Positions 27,329-35,481 of a stretch of DNA of 64,000 nt are shown here, piece after piece. The translations under genes and the position numbers were made by a program. Below the pieces are notes generated by a model. It was not told the origin of the DNA, did no database searches, and worked only from the letters and a program-made list of their open reading frames with translations. The first letter of the stretch is position 1; the number at the start of each line of letters is the position of its first letter. This DNA comes from Streptomyces sp. ISL-100 (GTDB taxonomy: Bacteria > Actinomycetota > Actinomycetes > Streptomycetales > Streptomycetaceae): the NCBI RefSeq assembly GCF_018614615.1, contig NZ_JAGGOK010000031.1, positions 62,001 through 126,000 of the forward strand, written 5' to 3'.

Positions 27329-28807
27329 CTACATGTTGTTCTCGGCGTCGATCAGCTGCTTGATCCGCCGGTCGATCGCCGCGGCCTGCGCACGGGCGCG
27401 GTTCGCCGCCTCGCGCTCGCCCAGCCGGTCGAGCTGCTTGGCCTTGCTCTTCAGCTCGGCGGACTGCCTGCGCAGCTCTTCGATGTTGACGGTGAGGGCG
27501 CCACCGCGGGTGGCCACGGTCTGCTGGCCGCTGGTTGTATATGAAGTGATCTTGGCTCGTTTCAGCAGCAGCTCCCGCTCACGCGTGTTGCGGGTCAGGG
27601 ACGCCGCCCTCTCGAACTCCGCTCGCGCCTCCTCGCCCCGCCCCAGGCGCTCCAGCAGATCTCCGCGCACGCTCGGCAGCAAGTGGTAGTCCTTCAGCGC
27701 CGGTTCGTCCGCAAGGGCGTCCACCAGTCTCAGCCCGGCCGCCGGCCCCTGCGCCATCGAGACGGCGACCGCGCGGTTCAGCTCCACCACCGGGGACGGG
27801 GTCAGTGCCATCAGCCGCCCGTACAGTGCGGCGATCGTCGTCCAGTCCGTGTCCTCGTAGCGGATCGCCTGCGCGTGGCACCCGGCGATCGCGGCCTGGA
27901 CGGAGTACGGGCCGCTGCCCGCGCGCTGCAGAGCCTCCATGCCGCGCCGGATGAGCATCCGATTCCACCGGGAGCGGTTCTGGTCGGGAAGCAGCACCGG
28001 TTCGCCGCCGGGTCCGGTGCGGGCCGCGATGCGAGAGGCCTGGAACTCCAGCAGTGCGGCCAGGCCGTGAACTTCGGGCTCCTCGGGCATCAGGCCCGCC
28101 AGGACGCGAGCCAGCCGAAGCGCGTCCTCGCACAGGGCGGGGCGTACCAGGTCGTCGCCGGCCGTCGCCGAGTAGCCCTCGTTGAAGACAAGGTAAATGA
28201 CCTCGAGAACCGAAGAGAGGCGGGCGGCCCGGTCGGCGCCGTACGGAACCTCGAAGGGGACACCGGCCTTCGCGAGCGCGCGTTTCGCGCGCACGATCCG
28301 CTGGGCGACCGCAGGTTCGGAGGCCAGGAACGCGCGGGCGATCTCCTGGGTCGTCAGCCCGCCCAGCAGCCTCAGCGTGAGCGCCACCCGAGCCTCTGTC
28401 GACAGCACGGGATGGCAGGCGGTGAAGATCAGCCGCAGCAGATCGTCGTCGATGTCGTCGGCGTCGGCGTCGGCGTCGGCGTCGACGGGCCCGGGCTCGG
28501 GCGGCGGCGGCTCATCCTCCAGCGTCCGGCCGACCTCCGCCAGCTTGCGAGCGTACGTCTCCTTGCGGCGTACGAGATCGATCGCCCGGTGCTTGGCCGT
28601 GGCCATGAGCCAGGCGCCCGGTCTGTCCGGGACACCTGACTCCGGCCACTGCTCCAGCGCGGCGACCAGAGCGTCCTGCGCGAGTTCCTCGGCGATGCCC
28701 ACGTCCCGTACGACGCGGGCGACACCTGCGATGATCCGCGCGGACTCGATTCTGAATACCGCTTCGACCGTCTGGGGCACGTCACTTGCTGCTGCCGTCA
28801 CGGCCAC
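27329..28807 (-). CDS. ECF42-type sigma factor with TPR-like region and extra coiled-coil tail
   Basis: A 492-residue sigma factor. Residues 15-75 are sigma-70 region 2 (VEAVFRIESARIIAGVARVV, AELAQDALVAALEQWP-like), an acidic Asp-Ala repeat (from a GTCGGC hexamer array at 28455-28484) links to region 4 (LTLRLLGGLTTQEIARAFLA), then the DUF6596 domain (ALCEDALRLARVLAGLMPEE) and TPR-like helices that define ECF42. Usual members end near LLLKRA; this one has about 75 more residues ending in a charged coil (NIEELRRQSAELKSKAKQLD). ECF42 genes pair with DGPF proteins; one lies just upstream. GTG 28807 start, weak ribosome site. Confidence 0.85.
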   Translation of the reverse strand: MAVTAAASDVPQTVEAVFRIESARIIAGVARVVRDVGIAEELAQDALVAALEQWPESGVPDRPGAWLMATAKHRAIDLVRRKETYARKLAEVGRTLEDEPPPPEPGPVDADADADADDIDDDLLRLIFTACHPVLSTEARVALTLRLLGGLTTQEIARAFLASEPAVAQRIVRAKRALAKAGVPFEVPYGADRAARLSSVLEVIYLVFNEGYSATAGDDLVRPALCEDALRLARVLAGLMPEEPEVHGLAALLEFQASRIAARTGPGGEPVLLPDQNRSRWNRMLIRRGMEALQRAGSGPYSVQAAIAGCHAQAIRYEDTDWTTIAALYGRLMALTPSPVVELNRAVAVSMAQGPAAGLRLVDALADEPALKDYHLLPSVRGDLLERLGRGEEARAEFERAASLTRNTRERELLLKRAKITSYTTSGQQTVATRGGALTVNIEELRRQSAELKSKAKQLDRLGEREAANRARAQAAAIDRRIKQLIDAENNM

Positions 28808-28849
28808 CCATCAGAACAGCCGCACGGGCGCGCGGCAAGCGCACCCGGA

Positions 28850-29206
28850 TCAGCCCTCGGTGATCTCGCGGACCTCGGCGGTGATGGTCCAGTAGTCCTC
28901 GTGCGTCTGCAGGAACCGCTTCGTCCACTCCAGCGCCTCGGCCTTGTCCTTGGCCTGGACGATGGAGTAACCGCCGATGACTTCCTTGCTCTCGGTGAAC
29001 GGCCCGTCGGTGTAGCTGAGCTTGCCGCCCGACCAGGTCACCCTGGTCCCCTCCGAGGTGGGAGCGAGCCCGGCTGTGTCCAGCATGACCCCGGCCTTGG
29101 TGATCTCCTCGAACAGCGCGCTCATGCGCTCCATGAGCTCGGGGCTGGGGCCCTCGGCGGGGGCGTTCTTCTCGTCGATGCGGATCAGCGTGAGGAAGCG
29201 CGGCAT
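28850..29206 (-). CDS. YciI-like DGPF-domain protein
   Basis: A 118-residue YCII/DGPF protein: MPRFLTLIRIDEKNAPAEGP, GTRVTWSGGKLSYTDGPFTE, SKEVIGGYSIVQAKDKAEAL. The TDGPFTE(S)KE motif is diagnostic. DGPF proteins accompany ECF41/42 sigma factors and are thought to be part of the signal or the output; no activity is proven. GAGGAGTCACC precedes the ATG. It is 42 bases upstream of the sigma gene on the same strand, so probably one operon. Confidence 0.9.
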   Translation of the reverse strand: MPRFLTLIRIDEKNAPAEGPSPELMERMSALFEEITKAGVMLDTAGLAPTSEGTRVTWSGGKLSYTDGPFTESKEVIGGYSIVQAKDKAEALEWTKRFLQTHEDYWTITAEVREITEG

Positions 29207-29345
29207 GGTGACTCCTCGGTCGGGAGGGCGGGGGCTTTCCCTGCCTCTCACCCTTGCGTCGAACGGGAGACACCAGGATCGACAGCTCGCCCGGAATTCT
29301 TCCGAGAAATTTTCCGCAGCGGCCGCCGGGAGTGCTGCGGCCGCC

Positions 29346-29636
29346 TTACGCTCCCGCCCCCGGCAGCCAGTAGTTGTGAACCTTCGAGGTCTTCGGCATT
29401 TCGCCCTGCGGGATGCCGACCTCCGACGCGACCGGCATGATGACCTCGTTGAACCGCTGCAGGGCCTGCTCGGACTCCCACAGATCGAAGATCTGCAGCC
29501 CGGAGTCCGTCGGGACGGCGACGTGCGCCAGGCACCCCTCGAAGGGGTTGCCGGGAAGCGACTGAAGCCTGGCATTCAGCTTGTCGTACTGCTCGGTCGT
29601 CACGCCCGCCAGTTCGGCCTTCATGAAAATCGCCAT
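29346..29636 (-). CDS. Small dimeric alpha/beta-barrel protein, function unknown
   Basis: A 96-residue protein (MAIFMKAELAGVTTEQYDKL, VPTDSGLQIFDLWESEQALQ, FNEVIMPVASEVGIPQ). The pattern resembles antibiotic-biosynthesis-monooxygenase/stress-responsive barrel proteins in which a conserved WESEQA helix follows the third strand. No catalytic residues can be assigned. GGAGGAGACCCC precedes the ATG. It lies 140 bases upstream of the DGPF gene. Confidence 0.72.
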   Translation of the reverse strand: MAIFMKAELAGVTTEQYDKLNARLQSLPGNPFEGCLAHVAVPTDSGLQIFDLWESEQALQRFNEVIMPVASEVGIPQGEMPKTSKVHNYWLPGAGA

Positions 29637-29771
29637 CGGGGTCTCCTCCGTATGAACAGGTCCGGTTCCACCCCCGCCGCCCCACTGACGGCCTGTGCCC
29701 GAACCAGCACACCACGCCCACTCCCCGACGGCATTCCGCCCAGTGCCATCCGGGGCAGGGCGGCACCCTCC

Positions 29772-29798
29772 ATTACCCCGGATTACCTCCGGGGTAAT
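29772..29798. promoter_or_regulatory. Perfect 11-bp inverted repeat, operator candidate
   Basis: ATTACCCCGGA (29772-29782), TTACC, TCCGGGGTAAT (29788-29798). It lies between divergent genes at 29636 and 29914; a further GGTTACC occurs at 29829-29835. The 5-base spacer also reads as a third ATTACC copy, giving overlapping half-sites. Confidence 0.55.
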
Positions 29799-29913
29799 CG
29801 ACGCTCTCCCGTGGGCGCGGCATCGTTGCGGTTACCGGGGCCGGGGCGGCGCACTCCGCCCGGCCCCCGGGATCCCTTCCCGTACGTGCGACTCCGACGG
29901 AGGCTGATTCGCC

Positions 29914-30327
29914 ATGTCCGCGACCATGCTCGCCAACCTTTCCAGGACCACTGACCCGCAGACGATGCTGCGCCGCTTCCTCGCCCTCGACGCCGTGGTC
30001 ACCACCACCAACGGGCTCGTGTACGTCGCCGCCTCCGGCCCCGTCGGACGGCTGCTCGGGGTCGGGTCCGGGCTGCTGCTCGAACTCGGGGTGCTGCTGG
30101 TGGTGTTCGGAGCCGGGGTCGGGTACCTGGCCTCGCGACGGGAGCCCGCCGCGTTCCCCGTCAAGGCCGTCATCGAGGTGAACCTGGCGTGGGCCGTGGC
30201 AAGTCTCGCCGCCCTCGTGCTGTGGTTCTCGCCGACGACGGCCGGGACGTTCTGGATCCCCATGCAGGCCGCGACCGTCGCCGGCTTCGCCGGGCTGCAG
30301 CACCTCGCGCTGCGCGCCCGGGGTTGA
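29914..30327 (+). CDS. Four-helix integral membrane protein
   Basis: A 137-residue protein with four hydrophobic helices: ALDAVVTTTNGLVYVAASG, SGLLLELGVLLVVFGAGVGY, VIEVNLAWAVASLAALVLWF and FWIPMQAATVAGFAGLQHLA. It resembles short SPW-repeat/DoxX-size membrane proteins of unknown function. It is convergent with the XRE regulator gene (13 bases apart), and both have GTAAC-type inverted repeats upstream, so the regulator may control it. Confidence 0.75.
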   Translation: MSATMLANLSRTTDPQTMLRRFLALDAVVTTTNGLVYVAASGPVGRLLGVGSGLLLELGVLLVVFGAGVGYLASRREPAAFPVKAVIEVNLAWAVASLAALVLWFSPTTAGTFWIPMQAATVAGFAGLQHLALRARG

Positions 30328-30340
30328 GCGGCCCTGGGGC

Positions 30341-31150
30341 TCAGGGGGCCAGGGACTGGAGGTACTTGACCGTCGTCGGGTCGGCCGGGAGGAACGTTTC
30401 GATGGCCAGCTCGGCGACCGTCACATCCATCGGGGTGTTGAAGGTCGAGATCGACGATATGAACGACAGCACCTGGCCGTCGTGCTCGACCTGGAGCGGC
30501 AGCGCGAAGTAGGGGTACGGCGGATCCGCCGGGCGCTGCGCGTCTGCCGCGTCCGGCTCCGGTACGGGATAGGCCGCCACCTCGTCGTACACCGCACGCA
30601 GCGCCGGCGACCTCGCCAGCGCGATCTGGCGCTCCATCTGCTCCATGAGGTGCCCGCGCCACTCCCGCAGATTGCGGATCCGCGAGGCAAGTCCCTCCGG
30701 GTGGAGGGTGATCCGCATCGCGTTCAGCGGAGGCGTGAGGAGATGTTCGGGCAGGCCGTCGAGCAGCATCGTCATCCCGCGGTTCGCGGCGACCACGGTG
30801 TACGAACCGTCGACGACGACGGCGGGGTACGGCTCGTAGCCCACCAGCAGCCGCTCGATGCCCTCGCGCAGGGCGGCGAGCGAGGGGTCGTCGAGCGGAG
30901 TCTCGGTGTACTGGGGAGCGTAACCCGCCGCCAGCAGAAGGGCGTTGCGCTCGCGCACGGGTACGTCGAGGTGCTCGGCCAGGCGCAGCACCATCTCCTG
31001 GCTCGGGCGCGACCTGCCGGTCTCGATGAAGCTGATGTGCCGGGCGGACGAATCGGCGCGCAAAGCCAGCTCCAGCTGGCTCAGCCGGCGCTGCTCACGC
31101 CAGCCGCGCAGCAGCGCACCCACACCCTTGTCGACTGCGACAGTTGTCAT
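30341..31150 (-). CDS. XRE-family regulator with MmyB-like sensor domain
   Basis: A 269-residue regulator. Residues 8-66 are a Cro/CI helix-turn-helix (LLRGWREQRRLSQLELALRA, FIETGRSRPSQEMVLRLAEH). Residues about 100-265 are the MmyB-like ligand-binding PAS-type domain (YPAVVVDGSYTVVAANRGMT, DVTVAELAIETFLPADPTT), known to bind fatty acids in this family. Such regulators usually control an adjacent SDR or membrane gene. A palindrome at 31162-31180, 12 bases upstream of its ATG, is the likely operator. Confidence 0.88.
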   Translation of the reverse strand: MTTVAVDKGVGALLRGWREQRRLSQLELALRADSSARHISFIETGRSRPSQEMVLRLAEHLDVPVRERNALLLAAGYAPQYTETPLDDPSLAALREGIERLLVGYEPYPAVVVDGSYTVVAANRGMTMLLDGLPEHLLTPPLNAMRITLHPEGLASRIRNLREWRGHLMEQMERQIALARSPALRAVYDEVAAYPVPEPDAADAQRPADPPYPYFALPLQVEHDGQVLSFISSISTFNTPMDVTVAELAIETFLPADPTTVKYLQSLAP

Positions 31151-31161
31151 GGGTCAAGACG

Positions 31162-31180
31162 GTAACCGACCGCCGGTTAC
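31162..31180. promoter_or_regulatory. Likely operator of the XRE/MmyB regulator
   Basis: GTAACCG-ACCGC-CGGTTAC, a perfect 7-bp inverted repeat 12-30 bases upstream of the regulator start and in the intergenic region shared with the dehydratase gene. Confidence 0.6.
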
Positions 31181-31263
31181 GCCAAACCGCCGATGCACCG
31201 CCGATTCACCGCCGGAAGGTGGCAGGCTGATCAGCAACACCGCAACTTGGAGGGAGCTTCGCC

Positions 31264-31569
31264 ATGGCCACTGAGCCGTTGTCGCAGAAGGAGATCGAGG
31301 ACCGTCTCCGCGAACTCCCCGGCTGGTCGCTGGAGGACAACCGGATCGCCCGTACGTACCGGCTCGGCTCGCACTTCGCGGCCGCCGCGCTGGTCGTCCA
31401 CGTGGCCGGGATCCAGGACGAGCTGGACCACCATTCCGACCTGACGCTCGGCTACAACAGTGTGGCGCTGACCGTGAACACGCACAGCGCGGGAGGGGCC
31501 GTCACCGACCTCGACTTCGAGCTCGCGCGCCGGGTCGAGGACATCGCGCCCGGACACGGAGCCGGCTGA
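31264..31569 (+). CDS. 4a-hydroxytetrahydrobiopterin dehydratase (PCD/DCoH)
   Basis: A 101-residue pterin-4a-carbinolamine dehydratase. LPGWSLEDNRIARTYRLGSH begins the fold; IQDELDHHSDLTLGYNSVAL contains the EL(D)HHP-type active-site His pair with the YN(S)V strand, and GGAVTDLDFELARRVEDIA ends it. It dehydrates 4a-hydroxytetrahydropterin after aromatic amino-acid hydroxylation, or supports Moco biosynthesis. Ser replaces Pro in the usual HHPD motif, a common variant. It is 7 bases upstream of the methyltransferase gene. Confidence 0.92.
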   Translation: MATEPLSQKEIEDRLRELPGWSLEDNRIARTYRLGSHFAAAALVVHVAGIQDELDHHSDLTLGYNSVALTVNTHSAGGAVTDLDFELARRVEDIAPGHGAG

Positions 31570-31576
31570 GCCACGC

Positions 31577-32332
31577 ATGCTGGACTACGACACCGAAGCG
31601 ACCGTGTACGACGCCACGCGCGGCGGCGTCCCCCGGGCCGAGGCCGCCGCGCAGGCGGTGCTCGGCCTCGTACCCGGGCGCGCCCGTACCCTCCTCGACA
31701 TCGGCTGCGGCACCGGCATCGTCACCGCCCGGCTGGCCCGGCCGGGCCTGCGGGTGCTGGGCGCGGACGCGTCGTACGGCATGGCGAGGAAGGCGGCGGA
31801 GCGAGTGGGCGCGGGCGGGGCGGTCGTCCTCGCCGACGTACGCCGACTGCCGCTGTGCGACGCGTCCGTCGACGCGGTCAGCGCGGTCTGGCTGCTGCAC
31901 CTGGTGCGGGACGCGGCGGAGGTCGTGGCCGAGGCGGCGCGGGTGCTGCGGCCGGGCGGAGTGTTCATCACCACCGTCGACAAGGACGACGCACACGACG
32001 TGGGCTCCGACATCGACGCCGTCCTCGCCCCGCACCGTACGCCCGAGGCCTTCGACCGTACGGACCTGATAGAGGCGTACGCCGCCGAGCACGGCCTGGT
32101 CCCCGTGGCCGACGCGTACTTCACCGGTCACGGCCAGGGCCGCTCGCCCCTGCGCACCGCTGCCGCCCTGCTCAAGGGCCGGTACGCCTCCCGCATAGCC
32201 GCCGACGGCGCGGCGGCCAAGGCCATCGCGGCCGCGCTCGCCGCGCTGCCGGCCCCCGACGCGCCGCGCCCCGACCCGCGCTACCGGCTGCTCGCCCTGC
32301 ACAAGATCACTCAGATGACGGCCGACGGGTGA
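31577..32332 (+). CDS. Class I SAM-dependent methyltransferase
   Basis: A 251-residue methyltransferase: motif I LLDIGCGTGIVTARLARPG, acidic loop ADASYGMA, motif II CDASVDAVSAVWLLHLV, motif III VLRPGGVFITTVDKDD. This is the ubiE/Methyltransf_11 type; the methyl acceptor is unknown. Only 7 bases separate it from the dehydratase gene, so both are probably co-transcribed. Confidence 0.88.
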   Translation: MLDYDTEATVYDATRGGVPRAEAAAQAVLGLVPGRARTLLDIGCGTGIVTARLARPGLRVLGADASYGMARKAAERVGAGGAVVLADVRRLPLCDASVDAVSAVWLLHLVRDAAEVVAEAARVLRPGGVFITTVDKDDAHDVGSDIDAVLAPHRTPEAFDRTDLIEAYAAEHGLVPVADAYFTGHGQGRSPLRTAAALLKGRYASRIAADGAAAKAIAAALAALPAPDAPRPDPRYRLLALHKITQMTADG

Positions 32333-32548
32333 AATCCATGACCGGAAGACCCCGCGCCCGTCCGCGCCGAACCGCCCGGCGACGGGCGGTTCCAGGCGGC
32401 CGGTGCGCTGTTGACCCAAGCGGTCGTACGGACTCCCGCCGCGTGGGGTCGGCCGGCTCACCGGAGCCGCCGGAGCCGTGGCCGCTACCGGGAGACCGGA
32501 ACCGGCCGGTGACTGGATACGGGCTGTGCTGCCCATTGGGACCACCGA

Positions 32549-32635
32549 CCACTCCTGGAACCGGCCGAGCTGCGCGAGCGCCTGCGGGAGACGGCGCGCG
32601 AGCTCGGCGCGCTCTACGCGACGTGCGCCACCTGA
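32549..32635 (+). pseudogene. Remnant of a WYL-domain regulator (C-terminal tail only)
   Basis: The frame reads PLLEPAELRERLRETAREL then GALY and ends at TGA 32633-32635. This is the usual C-terminal helix of YafY/WYL regulators (LEPAELR...A..L...Y). No in-frame N-terminal part is found in 32333-32548. It overlaps the end of the NAD(P)H-binding gene on the other strand by 22 bases. Confidence 0.45.
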
Positions 32636-33471
32636 CCGTTCCACGCGCCGGCCGCCGCCGCTTCCCGGGCGAAGTCGGTGAAGTCCTTGGGGGCGCGGCC
32701 CAGAACACGCTCGACGCCGTCCGTCACCGACGCGTTGTGGCCGTCGAGCAGCGTCGTGAACAGCCCGGCGAGCCAGCCGGCCTCCGGCGCCGGCATTCCG
32801 TACTGCTGAAGCAGCCCGGCGTACTGCGGACCGGACACCGGGACGTACCGCACCTCGCGGCCCGTCGCCTTCGAGATCTCGGCCGCCGCCTCGGTGAAGG
32901 TCAGCAGGCGGGGGCCGGTCAGCTCGTGCACCCGGCCCGCGTGCCCGTCCTCGGTGAGCACCGCGACCACGACGTCCGCCAAATCGTCCGCATGCACCCA
33001 CGGCTCGGGCGTCTCGCCCGCCGGGAAGGCCACCTCGCCGGCGATCACCCCTTCCGCCATGGCGCCCTCGCTGAAGTTCTGCGCGAAGAAACTGCCGCGT
33101 ACGACGGTCAGTCCGGCATCGCCGGATTCGCGCAGCGCCTCCTCGGCGGCGACCGCTTCGGGCTCGCCGCGCCCCGACAGCAGCACCAGCCGCCGCACTC
33201 CGTTCTCGTGCGCGATCCGCCCGAACGTCCGCACCGCCGCCACCGCGCCGGGCGCGGCCAGGTCCGGGTAGTACGCCACGTACGCGGCGTCCGCGCCCCG
33301 CAGGGCCGGACCCCACGTCGACTCGTCCTCCCAGTCGAACCGCACCTCGCCCTTGCGCGACCCCGACCTGACGGTCACGCCGAGGGCGCCGAGCCGCTCG
33401 ACCACCCGCCGGCCGGTCTTGCCCGTGCCGCTCGTCACCAACACCGTTTCGCGCTTCGCCTGTTCTGTCAT
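32614..33471 (-). CDS. NmrA-like NAD(P)-binding protein
   Basis: A 285-residue atypical short-chain dehydrogenase. VLVTSGTGKTGRRVVERLGA is the TGxTGxxG-type Rossmann motif, RRLVLLSGRGEPEA the conserved strand, FFAQNFSEGAMAEGVIAGEV and WVHADDLADVVVAVLTEDG the NmrA/QOR2 signature. There is no YxxxK active site, so it is more likely a redox sensor or quinone reductase than a dehydrogenase. It is divergent from the AraC regulator gene, 81 bases apart, the common arrangement for this pair. Confidence 0.87.
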   Translation of the reverse strand: MTEQAKRETVLVTSGTGKTGRRVVERLGALGVTVRSGSRKGEVRFDWEDESTWGPALRGADAAYVAYYPDLAAPGAVAAVRTFGRIAHENGVRRLVLLSGRGEPEAVAAEEALRESGDAGLTVVRGSFFAQNFSEGAMAEGVIAGEVAFPAGETPEPWVHADDLADVVVAVLTEDGHAGRVHELTGPRLLTFTEAAAEISKATGREVRYVPVSGPQYAGLLQQYGMPAPEAGWLAGLFTTLLDGHNASVTDGVERVLGRAPKDFTDFAREAAAAGAWNGQVAHVA

Positions 33472-33552
33472 GCCTCAAGGTTCGCGGCGTACGCCTGGAC
33501 GGGCCATGCTCCAGAGGCTCAACTCCATACGCCTGCGTCTACGCTGGAGCAC

Positions 33553-34548
33553 ATGGACGTACTCGCGGGTCTGCTCGACGGGCCGCGCGCCCGGGGCGCC
33601 TTCCTCCTCCGGGCCGTGCTGAACCCGCCCTGGGCGGTGCGGATCGAGGACCGGGCGCCGCTCTCCCTGATGTGCATGAGCCGCGGCAACGCCTGGGTGA
33701 TGCCCGACAGCGGCGACCCGGTGCTGCTGCGCCCCGGTGACGTCGCCATCGCGCGCGGCCCTGAGCCGTACACCTGCGCCGACGACCCGGCGAGCCCGCC
33801 GCGAGCTGTCATCGGGCCCGGCGGGGTGTGCGGCACGCTTCAGGGGGAGCCGCTGTCCGAGACGATGCATCTCGGTGTACGGACATGGGGCGACAGCCCG
33901 GACGGCGCCTCGGCGATGCTCATCGGCACGTACCAGCTGGAGGGGGAGGTCAGCGGGCGTCTCCTCGACGCGCTGCCGCCGCTCGTCCACCTGCCCGCCG
34001 AGCTGTGGAACTGCCCGCTGATGCCGGTCATGGAAGACGAGATCAGCAGGGACGAACCGGGGCAGAGCGTGATGCTGGACCGGCTGCTCGACCTGCTGCT
34101 GATCGCGACGCTGCGGTCGTGGTTCTCGCGCCCCGAGGCGGCGGCTCCCGCCTGGTACCTGGCGATGGGCGATCCGGTAGTCGGCCGGGCCCTGCGGCTG
34201 ATGCAGAACGATCCCGCCCACCCGTGGACGGTCGCCGAGCTTGCCGCGCAGGCCGGCGTTTCACGGGCGGGCCTCGCCCGGCGCTTCACCGAGCTGGTGG
34301 GGGAGCCGCCGATGGCGTACCTCACAGGGTGGCGGCTCGCGCTCGCCGCTGACCTGCTGAGGGAGACGGAAGCGACGGTGGGGGCGGTGGCGCGCCAGGT
34401 CGGCTACAGCGGGTCCTTCGCGCTGAGCGCGGCATTCAAGCGGGTCCGGGGGGTCAGCCCGCAGGAGTACCGGAGGAGCGGGGCCGGTTTGCCGAACCGG
34501 CAACAAGGTTTGCCGTCGGAGCGGTCGGGCCTGAAGGTGGAGGCATGA
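33553..34548 (+). CDS. AraC-family regulator with cupin_6 domain
   Basis: A 331-residue AraC regulator. The N-terminal cupin (AFLLRAVLNPPWAVRIEDRA, VLLRPGDVAIARGPEPY) senses a ligand; the C-terminal double helix-turn-helix is HPWTVAELAAQAGVSRAGLA and VGAVARQVGYSGSFALSAAF ending in GVSPQEYRR. It probably controls the divergent NmrA-like gene; GCTCCAG (33509-33515) and CTGGAGC (33544-33550) form an inverted repeat between them. Its stop overlaps the next gene start by 4 bases. Confidence 0.88.
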   Translation: MDVLAGLLDGPRARGAFLLRAVLNPPWAVRIEDRAPLSLMCMSRGNAWVMPDSGDPVLLRPGDVAIARGPEPYTCADDPASPPRAVIGPGGVCGTLQGEPLSETMHLGVRTWGDSPDGASAMLIGTYQLEGEVSGRLLDALPPLVHLPAELWNCPLMPVMEDEISRDEPGQSVMLDRLLDLLLIATLRSWFSRPEAAAPAWYLAMGDPVVGRALRLMQNDPAHPWTVAELAAQAGVSRAGLARRFTELVGEPPMAYLTGWRLALAADLLRETEATVGAVARQVGYSGSFALSAAFKRVRGVSPQEYRRSGAGLPNRQQGLPSERSGLKVEA

Positions 34549-35459
34549 CTGACAGCCCCAGCCACAGCCACAGCCATAACCACACCCACAATCACGGCAG
34601 CCATCACGCCACCGACTTCGACTGGGACGCGCTCGGCACGCACCTGGAGCACGAGGCCGAGGTGAACCGTCCCGTGTACGAGCAGGCCGCGGCCTGGATC
34701 GCCGAGCGCGTCCGGGCGCCGCAGGGCGTACGCCGCGTCCTGGACATCGGCAGCGGCCCCGGACTCATCACCTGCATGCTCGCCGATGCCTTCCCGGACG
34801 CCGAGGTCGTGGCCGTCGACGGTACGCCGGCGCTCCTTGAGCGCGCCCGGGCGCGGGCGGAGCGCTCCGGCCTGGGGGAGCGGGTACGTACCCTCGTCGC
34901 CGAAGTGCCCGACGAGCTCGGCTCCTTGGGCGAGGCCGACCTGGTCTGGGCCGCCAACTCCCTGCACCACGTCGGCGACCAGCGCGCGGCCCTCACCGGC
35001 TTCGCCGGGCTGCTGCGCCCCGGCGGGGCGGTGGCCCTGTTCGAGGGCGGCCTGGCCCCGCGCCACCTGCCCCGCGACATCGGGATCGGCAGGCCGGGCC
35101 TGGAGGCGCGGCTGGAGGCCGTACGGAGCGAGTGGTTCGCCGCAATGCGGGAGGCGCTGCCCGGCGCGAAGTCCGAGGTGGAGGACTGGAGTGCGTTGCT
35201 GGCCGCCGCCGGGCTGACCCCGGGCGGCAGCCGTTCCTTCCTGCTCGACCTGCCGGCCCCGCTGCAGGCCGCGGCGCGCGAGCTGGTCGTCGAGACCTTC
35301 GCGCGGCAGCGGGAGGTCTTCGCCGACCGCCTCGCTGCCGACGACGTGGCGACGCTGGAGCGGCTGCTGGACGCGCGGGACCCGGTCGGCCTGGCTCAGC
35401 GCCCCGACGTGTTCATGCTGCAGGCGCGCACGCTGCACATCGCGCACCGCCCCGCCTGA
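34545..35459 (+). CDS. SAM-dependent methyltransferase with histidine-rich N-terminus
   Basis: A 304-residue methyltransferase. Motif I RVLDIGSGPGLITCMLADAF, VVAVDGTPALLERARA, then ADLVWAANSLHHVGDQ and LLRPGGAVALFEGGLAPRHL. The first 22 residues are MTDSPSHSHSHNHTHNHG then SHH, with nine His among them, a likely metal-binding tail not normally part of the family. The ATG overlaps the AraC stop (ATGA), so it is co-translated with the regulator. Substrate unknown. Confidence 0.85.
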   Translation: MTDSPSHSHSHNHTHNHGSHHATDFDWDALGTHLEHEAEVNRPVYEQAAAWIAERVRAPQGVRRVLDIGSGPGLITCMLADAFPDAEVVAVDGTPALLERARARAERSGLGERVRTLVAEVPDELGSLGEADLVWAANSLHHVGDQRAALTGFAGLLRPGGAVALFEGGLAPRHLPRDIGIGRPGLEARLEAVRSEWFAAMREALPGAKSEVEDWSALLAAAGLTPGGSRSFLLDLPAPLQAAARELVVETFARQREVFADRLAADDVATLERLLDARDPVGLAQRPDVFMLQARTLHIAHRPA

Positions 35460-35481
35460 GCGGCCGGTCGGACCGTACGGC

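Noticed and set aside
28455..28484. GTCGGC hexamer array as a CRISPR-like or regulatory repeat
   Set aside because: It is a coding microsatellite giving the Asp-Ala stretch of the ECF42 sigma factor; no spacers.
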